Shown one piece after another: positions 35,117 to 42,186 of a DNA stretch of 55,090 nucleotides. Numbering within the stretch: the stretch's first letter is position 1; each line of letters begins with the position of its first letter. The notes under the pieces are model-generated. The model worked only from the letters and a program-made list of their open reading frames with translations, did no database searches and was not told the DNA's origin. Position numbers and translations under genes: made by a program. This stretch comes from Bacillota bacterium (GTDB taxonomy: Bacteria > Bacillota > Clostridia > Oscillospirales > Acutalibacteraceae), in contig JAEWYE010000013.1 in assembly GCA_023458755.1 (NCBI GenBank), positions 1 to 55,090 on the forward strand, read 5' to 3'.

Positions 35117-35977
35117 ATGGATTGGATTGAACGCCTAAATGGTACGATGGTTTATATAGAGGAGCATTTAACGGATGATATTGATTATGAGCAGATAGCG
35201 AAAATCGCCTGCTGCTCGTCCTATCACTACCAGCGAATGTTTTCTTATATGGCAGGTGTGCCGCTTTCCGAATATATACGCCGCAGAAGAATGACAATGG
35301 CGGCTGTGGAACTGCAGAGCGGTAAAGAAAAAGTGCTGGATGTCGCGCTGAAATACGGGTATGATTCACCAACAGCATTCAATCGTGCTTTTCAGAAAGT
35401 GCATGGCATTACGCCGTCACAGGCAAAGGAAAGCGGAATCATGGTAAAAGCGTTCCCGCCAATCAGCTTCAAAATAACAATCAAAGGAGAAGCTGAGATG
35501 AATTACAGAATTGAAAAGAAGGAAGCGTTCCGAATCATTGGGGTATCTACACCTCTATTTAAAGAGGTTGAGAAAAACTTTTTAAATGTACCGAAGTTTT
35601 TCAATGAAACCGCGGCGAACGGAACGATTCAGAAACTTGCGGGCATGATGAAAAATGAGCCGATGGGTATCCTCGGCGTGAGCGAGTGTAACAATCAGGA
35701 AGACTGGAAATATTATGTTGCCGTTGCAAACCGCGACGATTCCGCCGAAGGTTTTGAGGAATATGTCATTTCTGCATCTACCTGGGCGATATTCCCCGGC
35801 GAAGGCGTTATGCCGGCATCCATACAAGAGCTGGAAAAAAGAATCGTAACGGAATGGCTGCCGACTTCCGGCTATGAATACGCAAATTCACCGGATATTG
35901 AAGTGTACTTGAATGAAGATCCGAAAAACGCGAAGTATGAAGTTTGGATTCCGGTAACCCCAAAAGCAGCAAAATAG
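35117..35977 (+). CDS. AraC-family regulator with GyrI-like effector-binding domain
   Basis: Transcription factor of 286 residues. Two helix-turn-helix motifs at the N-terminus (IDYEQIAKIACCSSYHYQRM; DVALKYGYDSPTAFNRAF) are typical of AraC/MarA/Rob. Residues about 128-286 form an effector-binding (GyrI/AraC-E) domain for hydrophobic or cationic compounds, with YRIEKKEAFRIIGVS and WAIFPGEGVMPASIQELEKR visible. AGGAG is 8 nt before ATG 35117. Related proteins act in multidrug response; no efflux pump lies adjacent. Confidence 0.88.
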   Translation: MDWIERLNGTMVYIEEHLTDDIDYEQIAKIACCSSYHYQRMFSYMAGVPLSEYIRRRRMTMAAVELQSGKEKVLDVALKYGYDSPTAFNRAFQKVHGITPSQAKESGIMVKAFPPISFKITIKGEAEMNYRIEKKEAFRIIGVSTPLFKEVEKNFLNVPKFFNETAANGTIQKLAGMMKNEPMGILGVSECNNQEDWKYYVAVANRDDSAEGFEEYVISASTWAIFPGEGVMPASIQELEKRIVTEWLPTSGYEYANSPDIEVYLNEDPKNAKYEVWIPVTPKAAK

Positions 35978-36018
35978 AATATTCGCGGGAAGTGTCTGTC
36001 CGCCGAATTTTAGAAAAC

Positions 36019-36087
36019 GAGCTGCCTCAAAACGAGTTCCTATGATTCCTTGGGAGTTGTATGAAATCGTTGCGGCGGCTCTTTTTT
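36019..36087 (+). terminator. Long-range hairpin with T-run
   Basis: GAGCTGCC (36019-36026) pairs with GGCGGCTC (36074-36081), followed by TTTTTT. The 47-nt loop contains further AACGA/TCGTT pairing. It terminates the regulator gene. Confidence 0.75.
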
Positions 36088-36136
36088 GTGAACAAATTTC
36101 GGATACCATTTACAAGCAGTCAAAAATTGTATATAC

Positions 36137-36241
36137 TATAGTCAGTTAACTTTAGAAAACGTCCAAGAAACAGGCATAAAATCTTTGCTATATGGATTTT
36201 ATGCCTGTGGATTGGTTCTGTTTTCAAATGAACTGACTAAA
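36137..36241. repeat. 105-bp palindromic element, copy 1 (MITE-like)
   Basis: Begins TATAGTCAGTTAACTTTAGA and ends CAAATGAACTGACTA, giving terminal inverted repeats. The interior is a hairpin with stem AGGCATAAAATC/GATTTTATGCCT and a loop of TTTGCTATATG. A second copy lies at 50703-50807 in inverted orientation with the same length. No coding capacity. Confidence 0.8.
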
Positions 36242-36307
36242 TATGATGTTTCTATTAATATGATATTACAATGGGTTTCTATACAAAAATAAGCAGGAGT
36301 GATTTTT

Positions 36308-37120
36308 TTGGAGCAGCAGGCATTTGATCTTATCGCGGAAAAGGTTGGCCAGGCACTCGCGGCACAGGGATTTGAAAGACAAGCCGACGAAGTGAAGGAA
36401 GAAAACGGACATGCCGTCGTTTTTCTAAATGAAGGTGTAGCTTACAGCATATTGTATAATAAAGGTAAAAAGCGTTTTGAACTGCGCAGCACCACGGTTA
36501 CGGAAGACGGACCGAAAAAAGATTGGAAATCCATTTCCGTGTGGCTGTTCGATCCGGATACAGATACTCTGACCGAAGCGGAAAGCATTGTAAACGACTT
36601 TGTCGAAACGATAGAAGGTCCGAAACGTATTGCTGTTGTGCAGCAGCAGGCAAAGAAAAAGAGCAAAAAAGACGACGAAGGCAACATTGATCCGCAGTTC
36701 TTTTTTAACCGCATGGCAGGAATTTTCCCGGAACTGAAGGATGAAATGGCACTTGAGAGGCAGACATACGGTAAACTGCGCAATGTAACCTTTGCCCAAA
36801 ACAGCTTGGTTCCGAAAGTAGAGGCGCTGGCTTATCAGTATAACGGAACCGATACTTTTAAAAAAATGTGCGATTTGCTCAATGATATGTATGCAAACGG
36901 CGACATGGATGTGCGCTCCATTATCACCATTGTAATTTTCAATGGAATCGGAAATGAGCAGTCTCTTGAAAACATCGAAGCCACTTTCAGCGACGACCTG
37001 AAAAAGAGCTACGCCGCCGCGAAAAAATTAAGGGGTAAAGTTGTAAAGCCGGAAAAGAAGAAAAAACCGTCTTTGCAGCAAAAGTTTATGGCAGACACAC
37101 TCAATGACATGAAACGGTAA
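36308..37120 (+). CDS. Unknown Lys-rich cytoplasmic protein
   Basis: Protein of 270 residues, no family recognised. TTG 36308 is preferred because GGAG of AGCAGGAGTG lies 8 nt ahead; GTG 36299 is an in-frame alternative inside that site. The N-terminal part (about 1-105) looks alpha/beta (AVVFLNEGVAYSILYNKGKK). A Lys-rich linker (KKKSKKDDE) separates it from a helical second half (DPQFFFNRMAGIFPELKDEM; MDVRSIITIVIFNGI). A second basic tail (VKPEKKKKPSLQQK) ends it. No signal peptide or membrane helix. It precedes the rpmG-secE-nusG ribosomal cluster but is separated by its own terminator. Confidence 0.75.
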   Translation: MEQQAFDLIAEKVGQALAAQGFERQADEVKEENGHAVVFLNEGVAYSILYNKGKKRFELRSTTVTEDGPKKDWKSISVWLFDPDTDTLTEAESIVNDFVETIEGPKRIAVVQQQAKKKSKKDDEGNIDPQFFFNRMAGIFPELKDEMALERQTYGKLRNVTFAQNSLVPKVEALAYQYNGTDTFKKMCDLLNDMYANGDMDVRSIITIVIFNGIGNEQSLENIEATFSDDLKKSYAAAKKLRGKVVKPEKKKKPSLQQKFMADTLNDMKR

Positions 37121-37128
37121 TCTTTTCT

Positions 37129-37180
37129 ATACGGACTGTGCGCCTTGCAGTACCAAAACGGCGTGCAGTCCGTATTTTAT
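37129..37180 (+). terminator. Terminator before the ribosomal cluster
   Basis: ACGGACTGTGCGCC and GGCGTGCAGTCCGT pair (two G-U pairs) followed by ATTTTAT. Confidence 0.75.
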
Positions 37181-37236
37181 GTGAACGCCATGCCAACAGG
37201 AAGGAAAAGCAAGTTACAAAATTATTTCAAAAATAC

Positions 37237-37265
37237 TTGACCAACCGATTTTATTATGTTATGAT
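37237..37265 (+). promoter_or_regulatory. Promoter of the rpmG-secE-nusG operon
   Basis: TTGACC (37237-37242), 17-nt spacer, TATGAT (37260-37265). The roughly 95-nt leader holds a run of eight T and a small GACC/GGTC hairpin near 37318-37336. Confidence 0.75.
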
Positions 37266-37365
37266 ATTTGTACCTCATAAAGGGGTATTTTTTTTGCGCC
37301 CTTTTCAGAGGGAGGCCGAGACCTTTACTGGTCTACAATTTTTCCGTATAACGGGAGGTGCCGTC

Positions 37366-37515
37366 ATGAGAGTGAAAATTACATTAGCATGCACAGAGTG
37401 CAAACAGCGCAACTACAACACCATGAAAAACAAGAAGAATGATCCGGACAGGCTTGAAATGAACAAGTACTGCAGATTCTGCAAGAAGCACACTCTTCAC
37501 AGAGAGACCAAATAA
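37366..37515 (+). CDS. rpmG: 50S ribosomal protein L33, zinc-binding form
   Basis: Large-subunit protein of 49 residues. Two CxxC pairs (CTEC and CRFC) show the zinc-binding C+ form. The family core ECKQRNY and NKYCRFCKKHTLHRETK is present. GGGAGG precedes the ATG. The longer frame from 37138 is not real. It is followed closely by secE and nusG, a common Firmicute order. Confidence 0.96.
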   Translation: MRVKITLACTECKQRNYNTMKNKKNDPDRLEMNKYCRFCKKHTLHRETK

Positions 37516-37531
37516 GGTCGGAGGAATAAGT

Positions 37532-37759
37532 ATGGCTGAAAAGAAACCGAACGCATTTGTCAAAGCTGGCAAAAGTGGAGCTAAGTTTTTCCGCGACTGT
37601 AAAAGCGAAGTGAAAAAGGTTGTTTGGCCAACACCACAGGTTGTGTTTAAAAACACAGGCGTTGTATTGGTAACCATTATTGTGATTGGTGCGTTTATAT
37701 TCGGTCTGGACACAGTACTGATGAAATTGCTCGGGCTGATCATGAATATTGCCAATTAA
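37532..37759 (+). CDS. secE: Preprotein translocase subunit SecE
   Basis: Single-span membrane protein of 75 residues, an essential clamp of the SecYEG channel. The amphipathic family block (FFRDCKSEVKKVVWPT) leads into one membrane helix (TGVVLVTIIVIGAFIFGLDT). GGAGGA precedes the start. Confidence 0.95.
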   Translation: MAEKKPNAFVKAGKSGAKFFRDCKSEVKKVVWPTPQVVFKNTGVVLVTIIVIGAFIFGLDTVLMKLLGLIMNIAN

Positions 37760-37778
37760 GCAAAGCGGAGGAATGACT

Positions 37779-38300
37779 ATGCCGGAAGACGCAAGGTGGT
37801 ATGTTGTTCATACCTATTCTGGGTATGAAAACAAAGTGGCATCTAATCTTGAAAAAACGGTGGAGAACCGTCAGCTTCAGGATTTAATTCAGGAAATTCG
37901 CGTACCGACCGAACTTGTTACCGAAATCAAAGATAACAAAAAGCGGGATGTAGAACGCAAAATTTTCCCGGGTTATGTTTTGGTTAAGATGGCCCTAACC
38001 GATGAGTCTTGGTATGTTGTTCGCAACATACGCGGATGTACCGGCTTTGTTGGGCCTTCGTCCAAGCCCATCCCGCTGACCGATGAAGAAGTCGCGAAGT
38101 TGGGTGTTGAACAAAAAACAGTTGAAGTTTCTTACAGTGTCGGCGATTCCGTTCGCATTGTTGACGGTCCGTTGGAGGGCTTTGTCGGTATTGTGGAAGA
38201 AATCGAACTGGAAAAGAACCGCGTCCGTGTTACAGTTTCCATGTTTGGACGCGAAACACCGGTTGAACTTGAGTTGGATCAAGCCGAAACGGTGGAATAA
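37779..38300 (+). CDS. nusG: Transcription termination/antitermination protein NusG
   Basis: RNA polymerase-binding elongation factor of 173 residues. The NGN domain starts WYVVHTYSGYENK and includes FPGYVLVKM. The C-terminal KOW domain is GDSVRIVDGPLEGFVGIVEE. ATG 37779 follows GGAGG; the frame from 37749 overlaps secE and is not preferred. Confidence 0.96.
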   Translation: MPEDARWYVVHTYSGYENKVASNLEKTVENRQLQDLIQEIRVPTELVTEIKDNKKRDVERKIFPGYVLVKMALTDESWYVVRNIRGCTGFVGPSSKPIPLTDEEVAKLGVEQKTVEVSYSVGDSVRIVDGPLEGFVGIVEEIELEKNRVRVTVSMFGRETPVELELDQAETVE

Positions 38301-38351
38301 TTATTTTGGTAATCAGCGGAAACTCCGCTCATTATGAGGGGCAGTGCCCCT

Positions 38352-38393
38352 GTGGGAGGATCGGGTTAAATAATCCGTTCCGCCATCTACCAC
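38352..38393 (+). promoter_or_regulatory. Candidate L1-binding site upstream of rplK
   Basis: GTGGGAGGA at 38352 and TACCAC at 38388-38393 can pair to close a structure containing AATCCG. The same motif occurs at 38849-38880 before rplA. Ribosomal protein L1 represses its own rplK-rplA mRNA in bacteria by mimicry of its rRNA site, which makes this the likely target; the assignment is inferred. Confidence 0.5.
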
Positions 38394-38414
38394 GAATTTT
38401 GGAGGTGCAGTAAA

Positions 38415-38840
38415 ATGGCTCAAAAGGTTACGGGCTTTATAAAGCTCCAAATACCTGCTGGCAAAGCTACCCCGGCGCCGCCTGTTGGACCGGCACTCGG
38501 TCAGCACGGTGTCAACATCATGGCGTTCACAAAGGAATTTAATGAACGCACAAAGAATGACGCAGGTCTTATTATTCCTGTTGTCATCACGGTTTACGCA
38601 GACCGTTCGTTTACTTTTATCACAAAGACTCCGCCTGCAGCCGTATTGATTAAAAAGGCTTGCGGTATCGAAAGTGGTTCCGGTACTCCGAACAAGACAA
38701 AGGTCGCAAAGATTACCCGCGAACAGGTCAAAAAGATAGCCGAGCAGAAAATGCCTGACTTAAACGCAGCATCTGTTGAGACAGCCATGAGCATGGTTGC
38801 CGGTACAGCACGCAGCATGGGCATTGAAGTCGTAGATTAA
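38415..38840 (+). CDS. rplK: 50S ribosomal protein L11
   Basis: Protein of 141 residues at the GTPase centre of the large subunit. Family landmarks are GFIKLQIPAGKATPAPPVGP, QHGVNIMAFTKEFN, and the C-terminal RNA-binding region ending GTARSMGIEVVD. GGAGG precedes the ATG. Co-transcribed with rplA 59 bp downstream. Confidence 0.97.
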   Translation: MAQKVTGFIKLQIPAGKATPAPPVGPALGQHGVNIMAFTKEFNERTKNDAGLIIPVVITVYADRSFTFITKTPPAAVLIKKACGIESGSGTPNKTKVAKITREQVKKIAEQKMPDLNAASVETAMSMVAGTARSMGIEVVD

Positions 38841-38848
38841 TCACCCGG

Positions 38849-38880
38849 GTGGGAGGAACACGCAAATCCGATTTTACCAC
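38849..38880 (+). promoter_or_regulatory. Candidate L1-binding site upstream of rplA
   Basis: GTGGGAGGA (38849), AAATCCG in the middle and TACCAC (38875-38880) repeat the arrangement seen before rplK, with a shorter loop. Confidence 0.5.
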
Positions 38881-38899
38881 TCAATAGGGAGGAAAACCA

Positions 38900-39592
38900 A
38901 TGAAACACGGTAAAAAATACGTCGACGGCGCAAAGCTGATCGACCGTTCAAAGCTTTATGATGCAAATGAGGCTCTTGATATTTGTGCGAAGACTGCTAC
39001 CGCTAAATTTGACGAGACAATTGAAGTTCACGTGAAATTGGGCGTTGACAGCCGCCATGCGGATCAACAGGTTCGCGGCGCTATCGTTCTGCCGAACGGC
39101 ACAGGTAAAAAAGTGCGCGTTCTTGCAATCTGCAAGGGCGACGCTGCGAAAGAAGCCGAAGCTGCAGGCGCTGAATTTGTCGGCGCAGAAGAAATGGTAC
39201 AAAAGATTCAGGGTGAAGGCTGGATGGATTTTGACATTGTCATCACCACTCCGGACATGATGGGTCTTGTTGGCCGTTTAGGTAAGGTGCTTGGTCCCCG
39301 CGGCCTTATGCCAAACCCGAAGGCAGGCACGGTTACTCGTGAAATCGGCAAAGCTGTCAACGAAGCAAAAGCCGGTAAGATTGAGTATCGCTTAGACAAA
39401 ACTAATATCATTCACTGCGCAATCGGCAAAGCTTCCTTCGGCGCAGATAAGCTCTACGAGAACTTTGAGGCTCTGCTCGGTGCTGTTGTAAAAGCAAAAC
39501 CGGCTGCTTCTAAAGGCCAATACATCAAGTCCTGCGTGGTTGCTTCCACTATGGGACCTGGCGTTCGCATTAACCCGAACAAGGTTGGCTGA
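38900..39592 (+). CDS. rplA: 50S ribosomal protein L1
   Basis: Protein of 230 residues in the L1 stalk of the large subunit and probable translational repressor of rplK-rplA. Landmarks are VKLGVDSRHADQQVRGAIVL, TPDMMGLVGRLGKVLGPRGL, MPNPKAGTVT and STMGPGVRINP at the end. GGGAGG precedes the ATG. Confidence 0.97.
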   Translation: MKHGKKYVDGAKLIDRSKLYDANEALDICAKTATAKFDETIEVHVKLGVDSRHADQQVRGAIVLPNGTGKKVRVLAICKGDAAKEAEAAGAEFVGAEEMVQKIQGEGWMDFDIVITTPDMMGLVGRLGKVLGPRGLMPNPKAGTVTREIGKAVNEAKAGKIEYRLDKTNIIHCAIGKASFGADKLYENFEALLGAVVKAKPAASKGQYIKSCVVASTMGPGVRINPNKVG

Positions 39593-39600
39593 TTTTGTTC

Positions 39601-39629
39601 TTGACAGCCCGTGTGGGCTGTGGTACTAT
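39601..39629 (+). promoter_or_regulatory. Promoter of the rplJ-rplL operon
   Basis: TTGACA (39601-39606) and TACTAT (39624-39629) are 17 nt apart; an overlapping TATAAT sits at 39627-39632 with 20-nt spacing. The CAGCCC/GGGCTG hairpin in the spacer might also weaken read-through from rplA. Confidence 0.7.
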
Positions 39630-39636
39630 AATTAAA

Positions 39637-39770
39637 GCTGTTCTTTTTCCAAAGACAGCAGGCGCAATTGCTTAATGGGATGATTCCCTGCCTGCCGAGG
39701 AGAGAGCTGATTACTTCTTTTTGTAATTATGCCCTTCCCGCGGTTTGTGTGGGAAGGGCTTATTTTATTT
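39637..39770 (+). ncRNA. L10 leader (r-protein L10/L7/L12 autoregulatory RNA) with attenuator
   Basis: The conserved leader core is visible: AAAGACAGCAGGCGCAAT, then TTAATGGGATGATTCCCTGC and CTGCCGAGGAGA. It ends in a strong terminator, GCCCTTCCC (39731) with GGGAAGGGC (39759), followed by TTATTTTATTT. L10-L12 binding to this RNA is known to control expression of rplJ-rplL in Firmicutes. Confidence 0.88.
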
Positions 39771-39814
39771 CTGTTGAATAAATGCGTATCCTGTTACTAT
39801 GGAGGTGAATACAT

Positions 39815-40351
39815 TTGCCAAGTGAGAAGATTTTAGAGCAGAAGAAGCAGGTTGTTGCAGAACTTTCCGAAAGCATTAAAGCTTCCTGCACAGGTGTCAT
39901 TGTTAACTACAAGGGCATTACGGTTGCGGAAGATACAAAACTCCGTAAAGATTTGCGTGAAGCAGGCGACGAGTACAAAGTTGTGAAAAACACACTTTTG
40001 TCCCGTGCTTTAAAGGATGCCGGTATTGAAGGTCTCGATTCAGTATTAGAGGGTACGACCGCTATCGCATTCAGCAAAGACAATTATGTTTCCGGCGCAC
40101 AAATTCTTGCAAAATTTGCCGATACCAACAAGAACTTCGAGATCAAAGCCGGCTTTGTTGACGGCGGCGTAATCGATGCAGAAGGTGTCAAGAATCTTGC
40201 AAAACTCCCGTCCAAAGAAGTATTGGTTGCTCAGGTGCTGGGTGGCTTGAATGCTCCGATTACCGGTTTCGTCACAGTGCTCAACGGTACTATGAAGGGT
40301 CTGGTTGTTGCATTGAATGCGATTGCTGAAAAGCAGGGCGCAAATGCATAA
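39815..40351 (+). CDS. rplJ: 50S ribosomal protein L10
   Basis: Stalk-base protein of 178 residues anchoring L7/L12 dimers. It starts at TTG 39815 with GGAGG 8 nt ahead (MPSEKILEQKKQVVAELSES). Core KGITVAEDTKLRKDLREAGDE is typical. The C-terminal helix that binds L12 ends AIAEKQGANA. Regulated through the upstream leader. Confidence 0.96.
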   Translation: MPSEKILEQKKQVVAELSESIKASCTGVIVNYKGITVAEDTKLRKDLREAGDEYKVVKNTLLSRALKDAGIEGLDSVLEGTTAIAFSKDNYVSGAQILAKFADTNKNFEIKAGFVDGGVIDAEGVKNLAKLPSKEVLVAQVLGGLNAPITGFVTVLNGTMKGLVVALNAIAEKQGANA

Positions 40352-40393
40352 TTCATAAAATTAAAACAAATAAATTTTTGGAGGTAACTATCA

Positions 40394-40768
40394 ATGTCTG
40401 ATAAAGTTGTAAAGTTAATTGAAGATGTTAAAGCATTAACCGTTCTCGAGCTTTCCGAGCTCGTAAAGGCTCTCGAAGAGGAATTCGGCGTTTCCGCTGC
40501 TGCTCCTGTTGCTGTTGCTGCTGCTCCTGTAGCTGCTGCCGCTGCTGTTGAAGAGAAAACTGAGTTTGACGTTATTCTCAAAGCTGCCGGTGCAAACAAG
40601 ATTCAGGTTATCAAAGTTGTTCGTGAAATCACAGGTCTTGGCCTGAAGGAAGCAAAAGAAGTTGTTGACGGTGCTCCTAAGGCTGTTAAAGAAGGCGCTT
40701 CTAAGGATGACGCTGAAGCAATTAAAGCAAAGCTCGTTGAGGCTGGCGCTGAAGTAGAAGTAAAGTAA
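40394..40768 (+). CDS. rplL: 50S ribosomal protein L7/L12
   Basis: Stalk protein of 124 residues recruiting translational GTPases. An N-terminal dimerisation helix pair (VKLIEDVKALTVLELSELVK) and Ala-rich hinge are followed by the globular domain (EFDVILKAAGANKIQVIKVV; GLGLKEAKEVVDGAPK). GGAGG precedes the ATG. Confidence 0.97.
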   Translation: MSDKVVKLIEDVKALTVLELSELVKALEEEFGVSAAAPVAVAAAPVAAAAAVEEKTEFDVILKAAGANKIQVIKVVREITGLGLKEAKEVVDGAPKAVKEGASKDDAEAIKAKLVEAGAEVEVK

Positions 40769-40788
40769 TTTACTTTTCAATTGCATTG

Positions 40789-40826
40789 AAAATCCCTGCC
40801 GGTATTTTATCGGCAGGGATTTTTTG
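40789..40826 (+). terminator. Terminator of the rplJ-rplL operon
   Basis: AAATCCCTGCCG and CGGCAGGGATTT form a 12-bp stem followed by TTTTG. Confidence 0.92.
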
Positions 40827-40901
40827 TGTCTTCTTCATTTTTCGATATGTTTATGTAAGCGGCGATTGATTGAAGATTCGTATAAGTTATAAGAAGGATT
40901 A

Positions 40902-42152
40902 TTAGCATAGGGAAATAAGTTCTGTCTGCATGTAATCCAGCAGATTTTCAATAACTTTCTGGTCTTCCAGTGAACTGCGCGAGCTGCTTGTCAGTGTGCA
41001 GCAATCGTCATAGGTTGAAACCGACACCTGAAAATAGGGTGCATGCTTCACAGCGGTGGCAAAAAAAGCATCACAAACGGCAAGTCCTTCAAAGTGGAAT
41101 GATTCCGGTTGCAGTACTCCTAAATTTGTGTAAGAAGTGACCGGTACGGTGAATAATTTACGAACTGCCCGAAACGGCAGAATCGGATACAGCAAATGAA
41201 GCAGCATGGGCCCTTTTAAGCAGCCTTTGCTGTTTTTCTGAGCCCTCGTTTGCGTGGAAACCTGTTTTAAAGTGTCTGCAAATCCGTCCCCGTCACGCAC
41301 CAAAGCCTTGCAAATATAATTTCCGGTTAGGTGACAGATACCACATTCCTGATTGGGAAGGGCATATTTGCGCAAATCAACCGGGCAGGGAACTGTAATT
41401 CTTTCACGCCCCGTTATGTGGTGCAAAGCCCGCATATAGGCGGTCAGCAGTACATCGTTCAAACTGACGTGATTGTTTTTTGCATATCCTTTCAGTTTTC
41501 GAAAGGATTGCGGTTCTATGCGCCGCAGCGCTAAAAACGGCTGCCCGTTGCCGCCTTCCAACGGAAGAATCAGCGAAGCATCCAGCTTTGGTGTATCTGA
41601 TTTTGAACAGAGAATTTCAAGCTTTTCTTTTCTGCTCAGATTTCGTAGGAGCTGGCGCAGACTTCTGTCTGCTTTTTGGGGCGAAATATCCGAATCGGCA
41701 GCGTTCCTTTTGTAATTGGAGTAAAAGTCGCTTAAAAGATACAAATAGTCTTTGAATCCGGCACCGTCGCATACCATGTGGTTGATGATCACGCAAAGAG
41801 TATCGCAGTCCGGTTCTTTCACCAGAAAAATCTTTAACTGCGGTTCACGCGAAAAATCAATAGCGGAAAGCAGAAGCTGTTCGCACGAATTTTCTTCGCG
41901 GCTTTGCACTTCCACAATGTGGACGATATCATCGGCTGTAAAATTGCGCTCCTGCCACCGGTGGGCCTTCGTGTTAAAACAACAGGAAAGCAGTGGGACT
42001 GCGCGAATGGATAAATCAACCGCACGTTTCAGCGCACTGACATCCAAATGACCGTCAAAACGGGTAAGCTGCCGGATAAACTGTTCCTGCACCGCATGAT
42101 AAAAGTAATTCATGCAGTCAAACGGCTGCACCTGAATTTCGTCCGTTTTCAT
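40902..42152 (-). CDS. Condensation-domain-like acyltransferase
   Basis: Cytoplasmic protein of 416 residues from the CoA-dependent acyltransferase superfamily (NRPS condensation domain, PapA, alcohol acetyltransferase). The catalytic motif reads NHMVCDG (His125, Asp129, Gly130), the NHxxxDG form with Asn in place of the first His. The later structural block is NNHVSLNDVLLTAYMRALHH. No carrier protein, adenylation or polyketide gene lies nearby, so it probably works alone on a free acyl-CoA and an alcohol or amine acceptor that cannot be named. AAGGAG is 8 nt ahead of the ATG. It is the last gene after sbcC, 34 bp downstream. Confidence 0.75.
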   Translation of the reverse strand: MKTDEIQVQPFDCMNYFYHAVQEQFIRQLTRFDGHLDVSALKRAVDLSIRAVPLLSCCFNTKAHRWQERNFTADDIVHIVEVQSREENSCEQLLLSAIDFSREPQLKIFLVKEPDCDTLCVIINHMVCDGAGFKDYLYLLSDFYSNYKRNAADSDISPQKADRSLRQLLRNLSRKEKLEILCSKSDTPKLDASLILPLEGGNGQPFLALRRIEPQSFRKLKGYAKNNHVSLNDVLLTAYMRALHHITGRERITVPCPVDLRKYALPNQECGICHLTGNYICKALVRDGDGFADTLKQVSTQTRAQKNSKGCLKGPMLLHLLYPILPFRAVRKLFTVPVTSYTNLGVLQPESFHFEGLAVCDAFFATAVKHAPYFQVSVSTYDDCCTLTSSSRSSLEDQKVIENLLDYMQTELISLC

Positions 42153-42186
42153 ACTGGAACTCCTTTTTTTCCGGGTTCTATCGGTA

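Noticed and set aside
39607..39622. CAGCCC/GGGCTG hairpin as terminator of rplA
   Set aside because: It lies between the promoter boxes of rplJ and lacks a T-run, so termination is weakly supported.
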